NCBI GenBank assembly: GCA_900542145.1
Contig: UQMF01000012.1
Location: 4,214-68,213 of the forward strand
Length of the DNA: 64,000 bases
Reading direction: 5' to 3'
Source: an uncultured Oscillospiraceae bacterium
GTDB lineage: Bacteria > Bacillota > Clostridia > Oscillospirales > Ruminococcaceae
Both the position numbers and the translations under genes were made by a program. Under the pieces are notes generated by a model. That model worked only from the letters and a program-made list of their open reading frames with translations. It was not told where the DNA came from and searched no databases. Below, piece by piece: positions 23,351-31,907 of this stretch (positions are counted from its first letter, which is position 1; each line of letters begins with the position of its first letter).

Positions 23351-24844
23351 ATGGAAAAAAGCGTTCACACATCGCTGCCGCCGGAGCTTCCGATAGACAA
23401 GTCGCTGGCGGTGAACCTGGAGCGGCTCAAGGCGTTCACCGGCGGCTCCAGCGATGTGATAATCAAGGACGGAATGCTGTGCGGAAGCGATATAGCGGTG
23501 ATAACCTGCGAGGGAATGGCAGACACTGACACGCTGGCGCAGCTGATATACAGCAAGCTGAATAATGTCGATAATAAGGAGCAGCTCCCGCCGGACGAGA
23601 TAATGGCGCGGCTGTTCGAAAGATACCTCATCGCAGCGGAGCAGCTGGAGATAGCTAACCTCGGGGACCTCACGCTGAAAATGCAGAGCGGATTTGCGAT
23701 AGTCCTGGTGGACGGCTGCGCCCGGGGAATTGCCATCGGGATCCAGGGCTACCCATCGAGGGGTGTGGACGAGCCTTCCAGTCAGCTGAACGTCCGCGGC
23801 AGCCGCGAGGGATTCGTCGAGGTTATCCGCCGGAACATGGCACTGATACGCCGGCGCATTAAATCCCCCACGCTGGTGTTCGAGATGTCGGTGATGGGGG
23901 AGAGGAGCAATACGGATATCTGCCTGTGCTACCTGAGCGACAAGGTTTCCCCGGCGCTGTTGGAGCAGGTCAGGCGCCGCCTTGGCGAGGTGAAGCTGAA
24001 CACAATACTGGAGAGCGGCTATATTCAGCCGTTTCTGGAGGGAAGCGGCGGCTGGTTCTTTTCGGAGTGCGGCACCTGCGAACGTCCGGACAGCTTTGCA
24101 GCAAAGCTGTACGAGGGCAGAGTCGGGATACTTGTGGACGGGACTCCGTTCGCACTGACCGTGCCATACCTGTTCATCGAGAATTTCCAGACGATGGACG
24201 ACTACACCCAGAAGCCGTTTTATGCGCTCTTTATAAGAATACTGCGGCTGACGGCGTATTTCATTACGCTGTTCCTGCCGGGAGCCTATGTGGCGGTGGC
24301 GGCGTATTCCCCGGAGATGCTCCCGTCGGCGCTGATACTGAACCTTGCCGCCGCGGAGCAGACTGCACCCTATTCCCTTATGGCGGAGTGTCTGCTGATA
24401 CACTTCCTGTATGAGATACTCCGGGAAGCCGGGATTCGCCTGCCGCGGCCTATCGGTCATGCGATAGGTGTCGTCGGCGGAATCGTCATCGGCGACATCA
24501 CGGTGAACGCCGGTCTGGTGGGCGCGCCGATGGTGCTCATCGTGGCGCTGAGCGGACTGTGCAGCTTTGTCGTCCCGGCGCTTTACGAGCGGACGGTGCT
24601 GCTGAGGTTCATCTATATTTTTGCCGGCGGTATCTTCGGATTATACGGAATCATGCTGGCGGTGGGCGTCATTATTATAAAGATGTGCTCCCTCAACACC
24701 TACGGAGTGCCGTATATGTCGCCTATATCGCCGTTCAATCCTCGCAGCAGCCGGGATATGCTGGCGCGCGCCGGGTGGCGGAGGCTCCAGAAGGGCGACG
24801 TCACACTACAGGGACTTAACGGCAGCCACATGAGCAAGGGGTGA
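23351..24844 (+). CDS. gerAA: Spore germination protein GerAA family
   Basis: The 497-residue protein has the GerA family layout: a soluble N-terminal domain of about 290 residues (LKAFTGGSSDVIIKDG, then RGSREGFVEVIRRNMALIRR and RIKSPTLVFE), the segment PFALTVPYLFIENFQTMDDY, then five membrane segments and a short tail (SPFNPRSSRDMLAR). It is the A subunit of a nutrient germinant receptor in the inner spore membrane; recent work treats GerA-type receptors as nutrient-gated ion channels. I chose the ATG at 23351 with AGAAGG 8 bases upstream; an in-frame GTG lies three codons earlier. Confidence 0.92.
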   Translation: MEKSVHTSLPPELPIDKSLAVNLERLKAFTGGSSDVIIKDGMLCGSDIAVITCEGMADTDTLAQLIYSKLNNVDNKEQLPPDEIMARLFERYLIAAEQLEIANLGDLTLKMQSGFAIVLVDGCARGIAIGIQGYPSRGVDEPSSQLNVRGSREGFVEVIRRNMALIRRRIKSPTLVFEMSVMGERSNTDICLCYLSDKVSPALLEQVRRRLGEVKLNTILESGYIQPFLEGSGGWFFSECGTCERPDSFAAKLYEGRVGILVDGTPFALTVPYLFIENFQTMDDYTQKPFYALFIRILRLTAYFITLFLPGAYVAVAAYSPEMLPSALILNLAAAEQTAPYSLMAECLLIHFLYEILREAGIRLPRPIGHAIGVVGGIVIGDITVNAGLVGAPMVLIVALSGLCSFVVPALYERTVLLRFIYIFAGGIFGLYGIMLAVGVIIIKMCSLNTYGVPYMSPISPFNPRSSRDMLARAGWRRLQKGDVTLQGLNGSHMSKG

Positions 24845-24846
24845 CC

Positions 24847-25752
24847 ATGCAGGAAAATTCACACAAGATAAGCGCGGCGCAGCTGTTCTGTATTCTGCTG
24901 CTCATGCGTATTTCCGCGGAGCTGGTCTATCCCACCAGAGGCGGATTCGGCGGCACGGGACTTGCGGCGGCGGTAACTGCGGAGATTATCCGCTTTGTGG
25001 TGGCGCTGCCACTGATCGTGTATTCCTTCAAGGGGCGCGCATTTTACGCCGCTATATGGCGCAGGAACCGCTTCTGGGGCTGGGCTTCGGCAGTGGGTGC
25101 GGCATTCCTCCTGGGGGGATTCACGGCGCGCACGGTGGTGTACTCCTCGCAGTTCGCCCAGCGTATCCTGCTGACCAGCACGCCGGTGCTGCTCATCGCA
25201 CTGCTCCTCCTCGGCTTCGCGGTTTATTCTGCCGTGAAAGGCGCTGAAGCGCAGGCGCGCGCCGGAGTGCTGTTCCTGGCGGCGGCAGCGGTGATTACGC
25301 TGCTGGTGATACTCGCGGATATTCCCTATATGAGATTCGACCGGGAACTTCCGCAGTGGACGACGGAACTTTTCGTGACCGACCTGATAGACCGCCTGAC
25401 GCGCAGCGGTGAATACCTTGTATTTGCGGCGCTTCTGCCCTACGTCCGGGACGGCGGTAAGGCTGAATCCGGGACGCGCTCCGGCGCGGCGGTGCTGTGG
25501 TACGCCCTGGCAGGAGTCCTGTCAGCGGCGCTGCTGTGCGTGTTCTTTGGCGCCGTGCTCGGGGAATACCAGAGCATGACGGAATATCCGCTGGCTGCCG
25601 CGGCGTCCCTGTCGGATATAGTGCTGTTCAAACGCCTGGACGGAATCACCGGCGCCGTTTGGACACTGGCGGCGGCATTCCGCTGCGGAATGATGCTGTT
25701 CTCCGCATTTTCGATTCTCGGGGAATGCCGGAAAAAGGAGGTGGGCGCATGA
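24847..25752 (+). CDS. gerAB: Spore germination permease GerAB family
   Basis: The 301-residue protein has about ten hydrophobic segments and belongs to the GerB permease family, related to amino acid permeases (APC type). It starts ENSHKISAAQLFCILLLMR, with the SxxQ/LF start common in GerB proteins. It is the germinant-binding membrane subunit of the receptor. The ATG at 24847 has AAGGGG 5 bases upstream; a GTG at 24841 overlapping the gerAA stop is less likely. It overlaps gerAC by 4 bases. Confidence 0.9.
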   Translation: MQENSHKISAAQLFCILLLMRISAELVYPTRGGFGGTGLAAAVTAEIIRFVVALPLIVYSFKGRAFYAAIWRRNRFWGWASAVGAAFLLGGFTARTVVYSSQFAQRILLTSTPVLLIALLLLGFAVYSAVKGAEAQARAGVLFLAAAAVITLLVILADIPYMRFDRELPQWTTELFVTDLIDRLTRSGEYLVFAALLPYVRDGGKAESGTRSGAAVLWYALAGVLSAALLCVFFGAVLGEYQSMTEYPLAAAASLSDIVLFKRLDGITGAVWTLAAAFRCGMMLFSAFSILGECRKKEVGA

Positions 25753-26672
25753 AACGGTTCCTGTCGTCAGCGGTACTTGCAGGAATAATTCTTCTCTCCG
25801 GCTGCGAAGCCACCGAGCTTGGCGGCAGGGCGATAATCCAGGCAGCGGCGATAGACCACGACGGGCATGAATATATCGTCAGCGCACTATTGTTCAGCTC
25901 CGGCGGAGGAAGCGGCGGAGAGATCGACCCGTCAAACGAGAATGTGATAAAGGTAACCGGACGTGGCGAAACATTTGCGGCGGCGGTGGACGACATCTCG
26001 CTCACCGACGGCAAGGAGATCTATATGAGCGAGACCCGGCTGCTGATACTCGGCAGTGGATTCTCGGAAACCGACGTGATTCCGCTGCTGGAAACCGCCG
26101 CCAGGGATATGCGGCTGAGTCTGAACACCATGGTGTGCTGCGCCGACGACCCGGAACTGATCACGGATCTGCACTTTACCGAAGGAATGACCGCCGCTCA
26201 GAAACCAGTGGACATGATAGAGAACGCCAACCGCGCAGGAATTTCTCCGAAAGCTGATCTGCTGACGCTGCTCAATAACTCAGCAGTGGGGAGAGAATCC
26301 ATGATACCGCTGTTTTCGCCGGAGCAGAACGGTTTCGGAATGACCGCCGACGAGGAGGGGCTGACCGCGGTGCTGACCGGAGCCAGGGTGCTCTCCGGGG
26401 GAAGGCTGACCTCAAGACTGGACAGCGAATCCACCGCCGGTGCAATGCTGCTTTCCGGTGATTCCGACCGGGTGCCGCTCACATTCTCCCACGGCGGCAG
26501 GGAGCACAGCTGCGAGGCGTATTGCATAAAAATCCGGCGGCTAGATTCCGGGGAGGTGCAGGTTTCCGCCAGGCTGCGCCGCAGGAACGGGGAATCCCTG
26601 CCCGAGGAGCTGAGGGAAGCCGCTATGATGAAGCTGGATTCCATTATAAACGCGGCGCTTGCCGCTGAATGA
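25749..26672 (+). CDS. gerAC: Spore germination lipoprotein GerAC family
   Basis: The 307-residue protein has a lipoprotein signal ending ILLSGC (Cys near residue 19) followed by ELGGRAIIQAAAIDHDG, the usual start of Ger(x)C proteins. The middle has KEIYMSETRLLILGSGF, a family hallmark. It is the peripheral lipoprotein of the receptor. At 307 residues it is shorter than most GerAC proteins (about 370), mainly in the C-terminal domain, so function is likely but not certain. AGGAGG precedes the ATG. It ends the three-gene operon, followed by a terminator. Confidence 0.9.
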   Translation: MKRFLSSAVLAGIILLSGCEATELGGRAIIQAAAIDHDGHEYIVSALLFSSGGGSGGEIDPSNENVIKVTGRGETFAAAVDDISLTDGKEIYMSETRLLILGSGFSETDVIPLLETAARDMRLSLNTMVCCADDPELITDLHFTEGMTAAQKPVDMIENANRAGISPKADLLTLLNNSAVGRESMIPLFSPEQNGFGMTADEEGLTAVLTGARVLSGGRLTSRLDSESTAGAMLLSGDSDRVPLTFSHGGREHSCEAYCIKIRRLDSGEVQVSARLRRRNGESLPEELREAAMMKLDSIINAALAAE

Positions 26673-26676
26673 ATCA

Positions 26677-26713
26677 GGTGCGGATATCCGAAGGGCTGTC
26701 CGCACCCTTTATT
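26677..26713 (+). terminator. Terminator of the gerA operon
   Basis: GGTGCGGA (26677-26684) pairs with TCCGCACC (26699-26706), followed by CTTTATTT-like T-rich sequence. Confidence 0.75.
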
Positions 26714-26811
26714 TGTGGCTGCAAAGCCGTTCCCAATAACTGTATAGTAAACTTGCACAAAAGGATTATGAAAAAATTGTGCGAGTTTGGATATTTTTTT
26801 TCTGAAAACAC

Positions 26812-26840
26812 TTGACTTTTTGGCGAAAACGTGTTAAATT
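26812..26840 (+). promoter_or_regulatory. Promoter of the hrcA-grpE-dnaK operon
   Basis: TTGACT (26812-26817) with a TAAATT/TTAAAT -10 at 26834-26840, overlapping the approach to the CIRCE element. Confidence 0.55.
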
Positions 26841-26844
26841 ATAT

Positions 26845-26871
26845 TTAGCACTCAGAGAGATAGAGTGCTAA
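26845..26871 (+). promoter_or_regulatory. CIRCE operator
   Basis: TTAGCACTC (26845-26853), 9-base spacer, GAGTGCTAA (26863-26871): the exact CIRCE consensus bound by HrcA. It sits just after the promoter, so the heat-shock operon should be repressed by its own first product and released on protein stress. Confidence 0.97.
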
Positions 26872-26892
26872 AACCTGAGGAAGGTGGTCAGA

Positions 26893-27969
26893 TTGGATAC
26901 CAGATCAATGAAAATACTCTCGGCGATAGTTGACGAGTATATCAGAACAGGCGAGCCGGTGGGTTCAAAGGCGCTTGCCGAAAAACCGGACATCTCGGTT
27001 TCCTCTGCCACGATCAGAAACACGATGGCGGCTCTTGAGCAGGAGGGTTATCTCGATCACCCACATACCTCCGCAGGAAGAGTTCCCACATATAAGGGCT
27101 ACAGGTTCTATATCGACAACCTGATGGATCCGCTGCCGCTTGAGCAGAAGGACATGGAGCGTATCGACGGAATGCTTGAAAAGGCGGCTCAGGACAGCAG
27201 CTCCTCCCCGGAAGAAGCGATAGTCGAGAGCGCTTCCGCAGCGCTTGCCGAGATCACGAAATGCGCGACGTATTCCACGAACCACGTTTCACAGTTCTCG
27301 GTGATCACCAAGGTGGACGTTATCCCGACCGGACGTCGCATGTACGTCCTGCTGATGATAACTAGCACTGGCGCAATAAAGAACCGTGTGTGCCGCATGC
27401 AGTTCGACCTTACGAACGAGCAGATGGAGTTCTTCACGAACTTCGTCAGCAAGAACCTCCAGGGCGTGAACCTTGCGGAAATGACCGACGACTACATGAA
27501 CAGGCTGACCGAGGCTCTCGGCGCTTACATGGTCACGCTTTCGCCGCTGCTTGACGCAGTGTGTGAGCTTTCGAACGACCTCATGCAGGGCAACGTTGAC
27601 GTACAGGGTCAGAGCAATCTGATCGAATGTCAGGAGTTCCCGGTGATGGACGTTATGAAGTTTCTGGAAAACAAGAACGAGCTTTCAGCGCTGCTGGACA
27701 GCACGTTCTCGGGGATCAACATAAAGTTCGGCGGCGAGGACAGCGGAACGTTCGCGATAAGCAACTCAAGCTTCGTGAGCGGCACATATTATAAGGACGG
27801 CAAGCCCGCAGGCACATTGGGAGTCATTGGCCCGATGCGGCTGGACTACCGCAGGATAATCCCTTATATCGAATATTTCAGCAACAAGATCACCAGGCTG
27901 CTTTCTGAAGACTCGGATAAGCCGCCTCAGATAGAAAGCGAGGTCAAGGACAATGGAGAACAGCGATAG
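26893..27969 (+). CDS. hrcA: Heat-inducible transcription repressor HrcA
   Basis: The protein (358 residues from TTG at 26893) starts LDTRSMKILSAIVDEYIRTGE, followed by PVGSKAL and a winged helix (SSATIRNTMAALEQEGYL, HTSAGRVPTYKGYRFYID), the standard HrcA N-terminus. The C-terminal dimerisation domain ends with GVIGPMRLDYRRIIPYIEY. It binds CIRCE, which is present directly upstream. GGAAGGTGG lies 6 bases before the TTG; a GTG three codons earlier (26884) overlaps that site and is less likely. Its end overlaps grpE by 17 bases. Confidence 0.95.
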   Translation: MDTRSMKILSAIVDEYIRTGEPVGSKALAEKPDISVSSATIRNTMAALEQEGYLDHPHTSAGRVPTYKGYRFYIDNLMDPLPLEQKDMERIDGMLEKAAQDSSSSPEEAIVESASAALAEITKCATYSTNHVSQFSVITKVDVIPTGRRMYVLLMITSTGAIKNRVCRMQFDLTNEQMEFFTNFVSKNLQGVNLAEMTDDYMNRLTEALGAYMVTLSPLLDAVCELSNDLMQGNVDVQGQSNLIECQEFPVMDVMKFLENKNELSALLDSTFSGINIKFGGEDSGTFAISNSSFVSGTYYKDGKPAGTLGVIGPMRLDYRRIIPYIEYFSNKITRLLSEDSDKPPQIESEVKDNGEQR

Positions 27970-28489
27970 CAAGGATCTGGAGCAGACCGCCCAGACTGAA
28001 GAAGCGGCCGTGGAGGAATCCGCAGACGCACAGGTAGTCGAAGAACAGCCGGACGCAGACGAAAAGCTCGCAAAGGAGCTTGCTCAGGTAAAGGATCAGC
28101 TTCTCCGGACGATGGCTGAATACGACAACCACAGAAAGCGCACCGCAAAGGAAAAGATGGAGCTTCGTGCGGATATCATTTCCAACGTAGTTTCGGACTT
28201 CCTGCCGGTCATGGATAATCTCGAGAGAGCGCTCCAGGCTGAATGCACTGACGAGAACTATAAGCAGGGCGTTCAGATGATCTACGACAGCTTCATGGCA
28301 ACTCTCACGAAGCTTGGCGTGACCGAGATAGAGAGCGACGGCGCGGAGTTCAATCCCCAGCTGCACCAGGCAGTTCAGAGAGTGGACGACGAGAACATCG
28401 AGAGCGGAAAGGTCGCAAAGACCTTCGCCAAGGGCTACAAGATAAACGATAAGGTAATTCGTTTTGCAATGGTAGCCGTTGCAAATTAA
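27953..28489 (+). CDS. grpE: Nucleotide exchange factor GrpE
   Basis: A 178-residue GrpE: an acidic N-terminal tail, a long coiled coil (ELAQVKDQLLRTMAEYDNHRK), then the four-helix and beta-wing parts with VVSDFLPVMDNLERAL and the C-terminal VRFAMVAVAN-type end (KVIRFAMVAVAN). It releases ADP from DnaK. The ATG lies within the last codons of hrcA, which suggests coupled translation. Confidence 0.95.
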   Translation: MENSDSKDLEQTAQTEEAAVEESADAQVVEEQPDADEKLAKELAQVKDQLLRTMAEYDNHRKRTAKEKMELRADIISNVVSDFLPVMDNLERALQAECTDENYKQGVQMIYDSFMATLTKLGVTEIESDGAEFNPQLHQAVQRVDDENIESGKVAKTFAKGYKINDKVIRFAMVAVAN

Positions 28490-28555
28490 TCACAGTAAAT
28501 CAAGAACATTTTCATAGCATGATATCATGCGAACAGAAGAATGGAGGAAATCATT

Positions 28556-30364
28556 ATGGGAAAGATCATTGGTATTGACTTAGGTACAACAAATTCCTGC
28601 GTATCCGTTATCGAAGGCGGCGAGCCGGTAGTTATCACCAACTCCGAGGGTTCCAGAACAACGCCTTCCGTTGTAGCTTTCACTAAGGACGGCGAGCGTC
28701 TGGTTGGTCAGCTGGCAAAGAACCAGGCTGTTACAAACCCTGAAAAGACCGTTATCTCCATCAAGCGCCACATGGGCAGCGATTATAAGGTAGATATCGA
28801 CGGCAAGAAGTACACCCCTCAGGAGATCTCCGCTATGATACTTCAGAAGCTCAAGGGCGACGCTGAAGCATACCTCGGCGAGAAGGTAAACGACGCTGTT
28901 ATCACCGTTCCGGCATACTTCACCGACAGCCAGCGTCAGGCTACCAAGGACGCAGGTCAGATCGCAGGTCTTAAGGTACACAGAATCATCAACGAGCCGA
29001 CAGCCGCTGCACTGGCTTACGGCATTGACAAGGAAGAAGAGCAGAAGATCGTTGTTTACGACCTCGGCGGCGGTACTTTCGATGTATCCGTGATCGAGAT
29101 CGGCGACGGCGTTCAGGAGGTTCTCGCAACCGCTGGTAACAACCACCTGGGCGGCGACGACTTTGACCAGAGAGTAATTGACTACCTCAAGGGCGAGTTC
29201 AAGAAGTCCGATGGAATCGACCTCAGCAGCGACAAGTTCGCAATGCAGAGATTAAAGGACGAGGCTGAGAAGGCTAAGATCGCGCTCTCCAACTCAACTT
29301 CCGTAAACGTAAATATCCCGTATATCACCGCTGACGCTACTGGTCCTAAGCACCTGAACGTAACCCTCACAAGGGCTAAGTTCAACGAGCTGACCGCTGA
29401 CCTGGTAGAGTCCACAATGGGTCCGCTGAAGCAGGCTATCTCCGATTCCGGCCTTGACAAGAGCGAGATCGACAAGATCCTTCTGGTCGGCGGTTCCACA
29501 AGAATCCCGGCAGTTCAGGACGCTGTAAAGAACTTCCTCGGCAAGGAGCCGTTCAAGGGTATCAACCCTGATGAGTGCGTTGCAATCGGCGCTTCTATCC
29601 AGGGCGGTGTGCTCAACAAGGAAGTCACCGGTCTGCTGCTGCTCGATGTAACTCCTCTGTCCCTCGGTATCGAAACCGCAGGCGGCGTTTGCACAAGAAT
29701 GATCGAGCGTAACACCACCATTCCTACAAAGAAGAGCCAGATCTTCTCCACATATTCCGATAACCAGCCGAGCGTTGATATCAACGTACTCCAGGGCGAG
29801 CGTGAGTTCGCTAAGGACAACAAGTCCATCGGTACTTTCCGTCTGGACGGTATCGCTCCGGCTCCCCGTGGAATCCCGCAGATCGAGGTTACTTTCGATA
29901 TTGATGCGAACGGTATCGTAAACGTAACCGCTAAGGATCTGGGCACCGGCAAGGAGCAGCACATCTCCATCACCGCTTCCACCAACATGAGCAAGGACGA
30001 TATCGATAAGGCTGTCAAGGAAGCTGAGCAGTTCGCAGCAGAGGACAAGAAGCGTAAGGAGGACGTTGACACTCGCAATGAGGCAGACCAGATGGTTTAC
30101 CAGATCGAGAAGTCAATGACCGATTTCGGCGACAAGGTAACAGAGGACGACAAGGCTAAGGTACAGCCGAAGCTGGACGCTCTCAAGGAAGCGCTCAAGG
30201 GCACTGATATTGAAGCAATCAAGACCGCCAAGGACGAGCTCCAGAAAGAGTTCTACGAGGTAGCCGGAAAGATCTATCAGGCTCAGGGTGCGGCTGCTGG
30301 CGCTGACGGCGCAGCTCCTCAGCAGGATAATGGTCCTGTTGACGGCGAAGTCATCGACGAATAA
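28556..30364 (+). CDS. dnaK: Chaperone DnaK (Hsp70)
   Basis: A 602-residue DnaK with all Hsp70 signatures: IGIDLGTTNSCVSVIEG, VYDLGGGTFDVSVIEIGDG, and VGGSTRIPAVQDAVK. The linker reads LLLLDVTPLSL, followed by the substrate-binding domain and a Gly/Ala-rich end. It lacks the 24-residue ATPase-domain insertion of Gram-negative forms, as expected for a Firmicute. GGAGG lies 8 bases before the ATG at 28556; the frame extends five codons upstream without support. It uses highly biased codons, as abundant proteins do. Confidence 0.98.
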   Translation: MGKIIGIDLGTTNSCVSVIEGGEPVVITNSEGSRTTPSVVAFTKDGERLVGQLAKNQAVTNPEKTVISIKRHMGSDYKVDIDGKKYTPQEISAMILQKLKGDAEAYLGEKVNDAVITVPAYFTDSQRQATKDAGQIAGLKVHRIINEPTAAALAYGIDKEEEQKIVVYDLGGGTFDVSVIEIGDGVQEVLATAGNNHLGGDDFDQRVIDYLKGEFKKSDGIDLSSDKFAMQRLKDEAEKAKIALSNSTSVNVNIPYITADATGPKHLNVTLTRAKFNELTADLVESTMGPLKQAISDSGLDKSEIDKILLVGGSTRIPAVQDAVKNFLGKEPFKGINPDECVAIGASIQGGVLNKEVTGLLLLDVTPLSLGIETAGGVCTRMIERNTTIPTKKSQIFSTYSDNQPSVDINVLQGEREFAKDNKSIGTFRLDGIAPAPRGIPQIEVTFDIDANGIVNVTAKDLGTGKEQHISITASTNMSKDDIDKAVKEAEQFAAEDKKRKEDVDTRNEADQMVYQIEKSMTDFGDKVTEDDKAKVQPKLDALKEALKGTDIEAIKTAKDELQKEFYEVAGKIYQAQGAAAGADGAAPQQDNGPVDGEVIDE

Positions 30365-30382
30365 TCACTAAGGTAATACACG

Positions 30383-30417
30383 GCGCCTTGAGGTCTTTCC
30401 AAACCCCAGGGCGCTTT
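30383..30417 (+). terminator. Hairpin after dnaK
   Basis: GCGCCTTGAGGT (30383-30394) pairs imperfectly with ACCCCAGGGCGC (30403-30414), then TTTGGGTT. It may lower transcription into dnaJ. Confidence 0.55.
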
Positions 30418-30420
30418 GGG

Positions 30421-30490
30421 TTAATTCGGAATTCGTGCAGGGAAGCTCCCGGTGGAATGTCCATATTCCGAATTATGAATTCCGAGTTAA
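30421..30490. repeat. 70-base inverted-repeat element between dnaK and dnaJ
   Basis: TTAATTCGGAATTC at the left end is nearly the reverse complement of GAATTCCGAGTTAA at the right end (13 of 14), and an extra ATTCCGAATT copy lies inside. This shape suggests a small intergenic repeat such as a MITE. I found no second copy in the window. Confidence 0.5.
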
Positions 30491-30508
30491 TATGGGGGTT
30501 GATACTTA

Positions 30509-31690
30509 ATGGACAAGAAAGATTACTATGAGGTACTGGGGCTGAAAAAGGGCGCCACTGACGCCGAGATAAAGAAGGCGTACCGCCAGATGGCGAAGAA
30601 ATACCACCCTGACCTCAATCCGGACGACCCGGAGGCTGAGGCTAAATTCAAGGAGGTCAACGAGGCGAACGATGTCCTCTCCGACCCCCAGAAGAAGGCA
30701 AGATACGATCAGTTCGGATTCGCAGGCGTTGACCCGAGCTACGGCGCTGGTCAGGGCACCGGCGGTGGCGGCGGATTCGGCGGCTTTGGAGGATTCACCG
30801 GCGGATTCAGCAGCGGCGACGGCATAGACCTGGGCGATATATTCGACAACATCTTCGGCGGTGGATTCTCCGGCGGCTCCAGGACCAACACGAACGGACC
30901 GCGCAGAGGCTCTGACATTGTGGTATCCCTGAGCATAAGCTTCATGGAGGCGTGCAAGGGAATCACCCACGACATCGAGATCAACCGCGTTGAGCCGTGC
31001 GACGAGTGCGGCGGCTCCGGCGCCAAGAAGGGAACCCAGGCAAAGACCTGCCCCGACTGCCACGGCACCGGTAAGGTCAACGTGCGCCAGCAGACCATGT
31101 TCGGCATGATGCAGTCCACGCGCGCGTGCTCCAAGTGCATGGGCAAGGGCAAGATCATCGACACTCCCTGCCCCAAGTGCTCAGGAAACGGAGTGGTTCA
31201 GAAGAAGGTCACGATCTCCGTCAACATTCCGGCTGGTATTTCCGACGGGCAGACAATCCGCCTGAGCGGAAAGGGCAATGCCGGCTCCGGCGGCGGACCT
31301 CGCGGCGACCTCAAGGTTCGTATTTCCGTGCGCCAGGATAAGGTGTTCGAGCGCGACGGCGACAATATAATCATCGAGGTTCCGCTGACCTACACGCAGG
31401 CGGCGCTCGGCGCGGAGATAGACATTCCCACTATCGACGGTACGATGAAGTACACGATACCTGCTGGAACTCAGCCCGGAAAGGTATTCACGATCCGCGG
31501 CAAGGGCGTTCAGCACTGCCAGCGCAACGGCCGCGGCGATCAGCTGGTACAGGTTTCCGTGGAAGTACCCACAAATCTCAACAAGAAGCAGAAGGACGCA
31601 CTCCAGGCGTTCGAAGCTACCCTTGACGAGAAGAATTATTCCCGACGCACCAGCTTCTTCGACAAGATAAAGGACATTTTCAAGCAGTGA
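30509..31690 (+). CDS. dnaJ: Chaperone DnaJ
   Basis: A 393-residue type I DnaJ: J domain with the HPD motif (KKYHPDLNPDD), a Gly/Phe-rich region (residues about 80-130), four zinc-binding repeats (CDECGGSG, CPDCHGTG, CSKCMGKG, CPKCSGNG), then the two C-terminal substrate-binding domains. It delivers clients to DnaK and stimulates its ATPase. It is the fourth gene of the heat-shock cluster, 144 bases after dnaK. The ribosome binding site is a run of G (ATGGGGG) about 12 bases upstream, slightly far from the start. Confidence 0.97.
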   Translation: MDKKDYYEVLGLKKGATDAEIKKAYRQMAKKYHPDLNPDDPEAEAKFKEVNEANDVLSDPQKKARYDQFGFAGVDPSYGAGQGTGGGGGFGGFGGFTGGFSSGDGIDLGDIFDNIFGGGFSGGSRTNTNGPRRGSDIVVSLSISFMEACKGITHDIEINRVEPCDECGGSGAKKGTQAKTCPDCHGTGKVNVRQQTMFGMMQSTRACSKCMGKGKIIDTPCPKCSGNGVVQKKVTISVNIPAGISDGQTIRLSGKGNAGSGGGPRGDLKVRISVRQDKVFERDGDNIIIEVPLTYTQAALGAEIDIPTIDGTMKYTIPAGTQPGKVFTIRGKGVQHCQRNGRGDQLVQVSVEVPTNLNKKQKDALQAFEATLDEKNYSRRTSFFDKIKDIFKQ

Positions 31691-31702
31691 TCCAAAAATC
31701 TT

Positions 31703-31730
31703 ACCGCCCCCTCGGGGGCGGTTTTCTTTT
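31703..31730 (+). terminator. Strong terminator after dnaJ
   Basis: ACCGCCCCC (31703-31711) pairs with GGGGGCGGT (31714-31722), followed by TTTCTTTTG. Confidence 0.9.
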
Positions 31731-31790
31731 GTTTTCTCCGTAAATCGCCGGATATCTTCGGTTTTTTGTGATTTTTATGCTGTTTACCTA

Positions 31791-31819
31791 TTGAAAATAG
31801 AGAGGATTTGTGGTAAAAT
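31791..31819 (+). promoter_or_regulatory. Probable promoter upstream of ddl
   Basis: TTGAAA (31791-31796), 17-base spacer, TAAAAT (31814-31819); an overlapping TATAAT at 31819-31824 is spaced less well. A GTACAG/CTGTAC inverted repeat follows in the leader. Confidence 0.5.
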
Positions 31820-31907
31820 ATAATCTGAGTTATTATGTACAGGTACACCTGAGTAAACTGTACCATTACAGAAAGGACGCACCTATTGGTGTGCAGGGTG
31901 GAGATAT

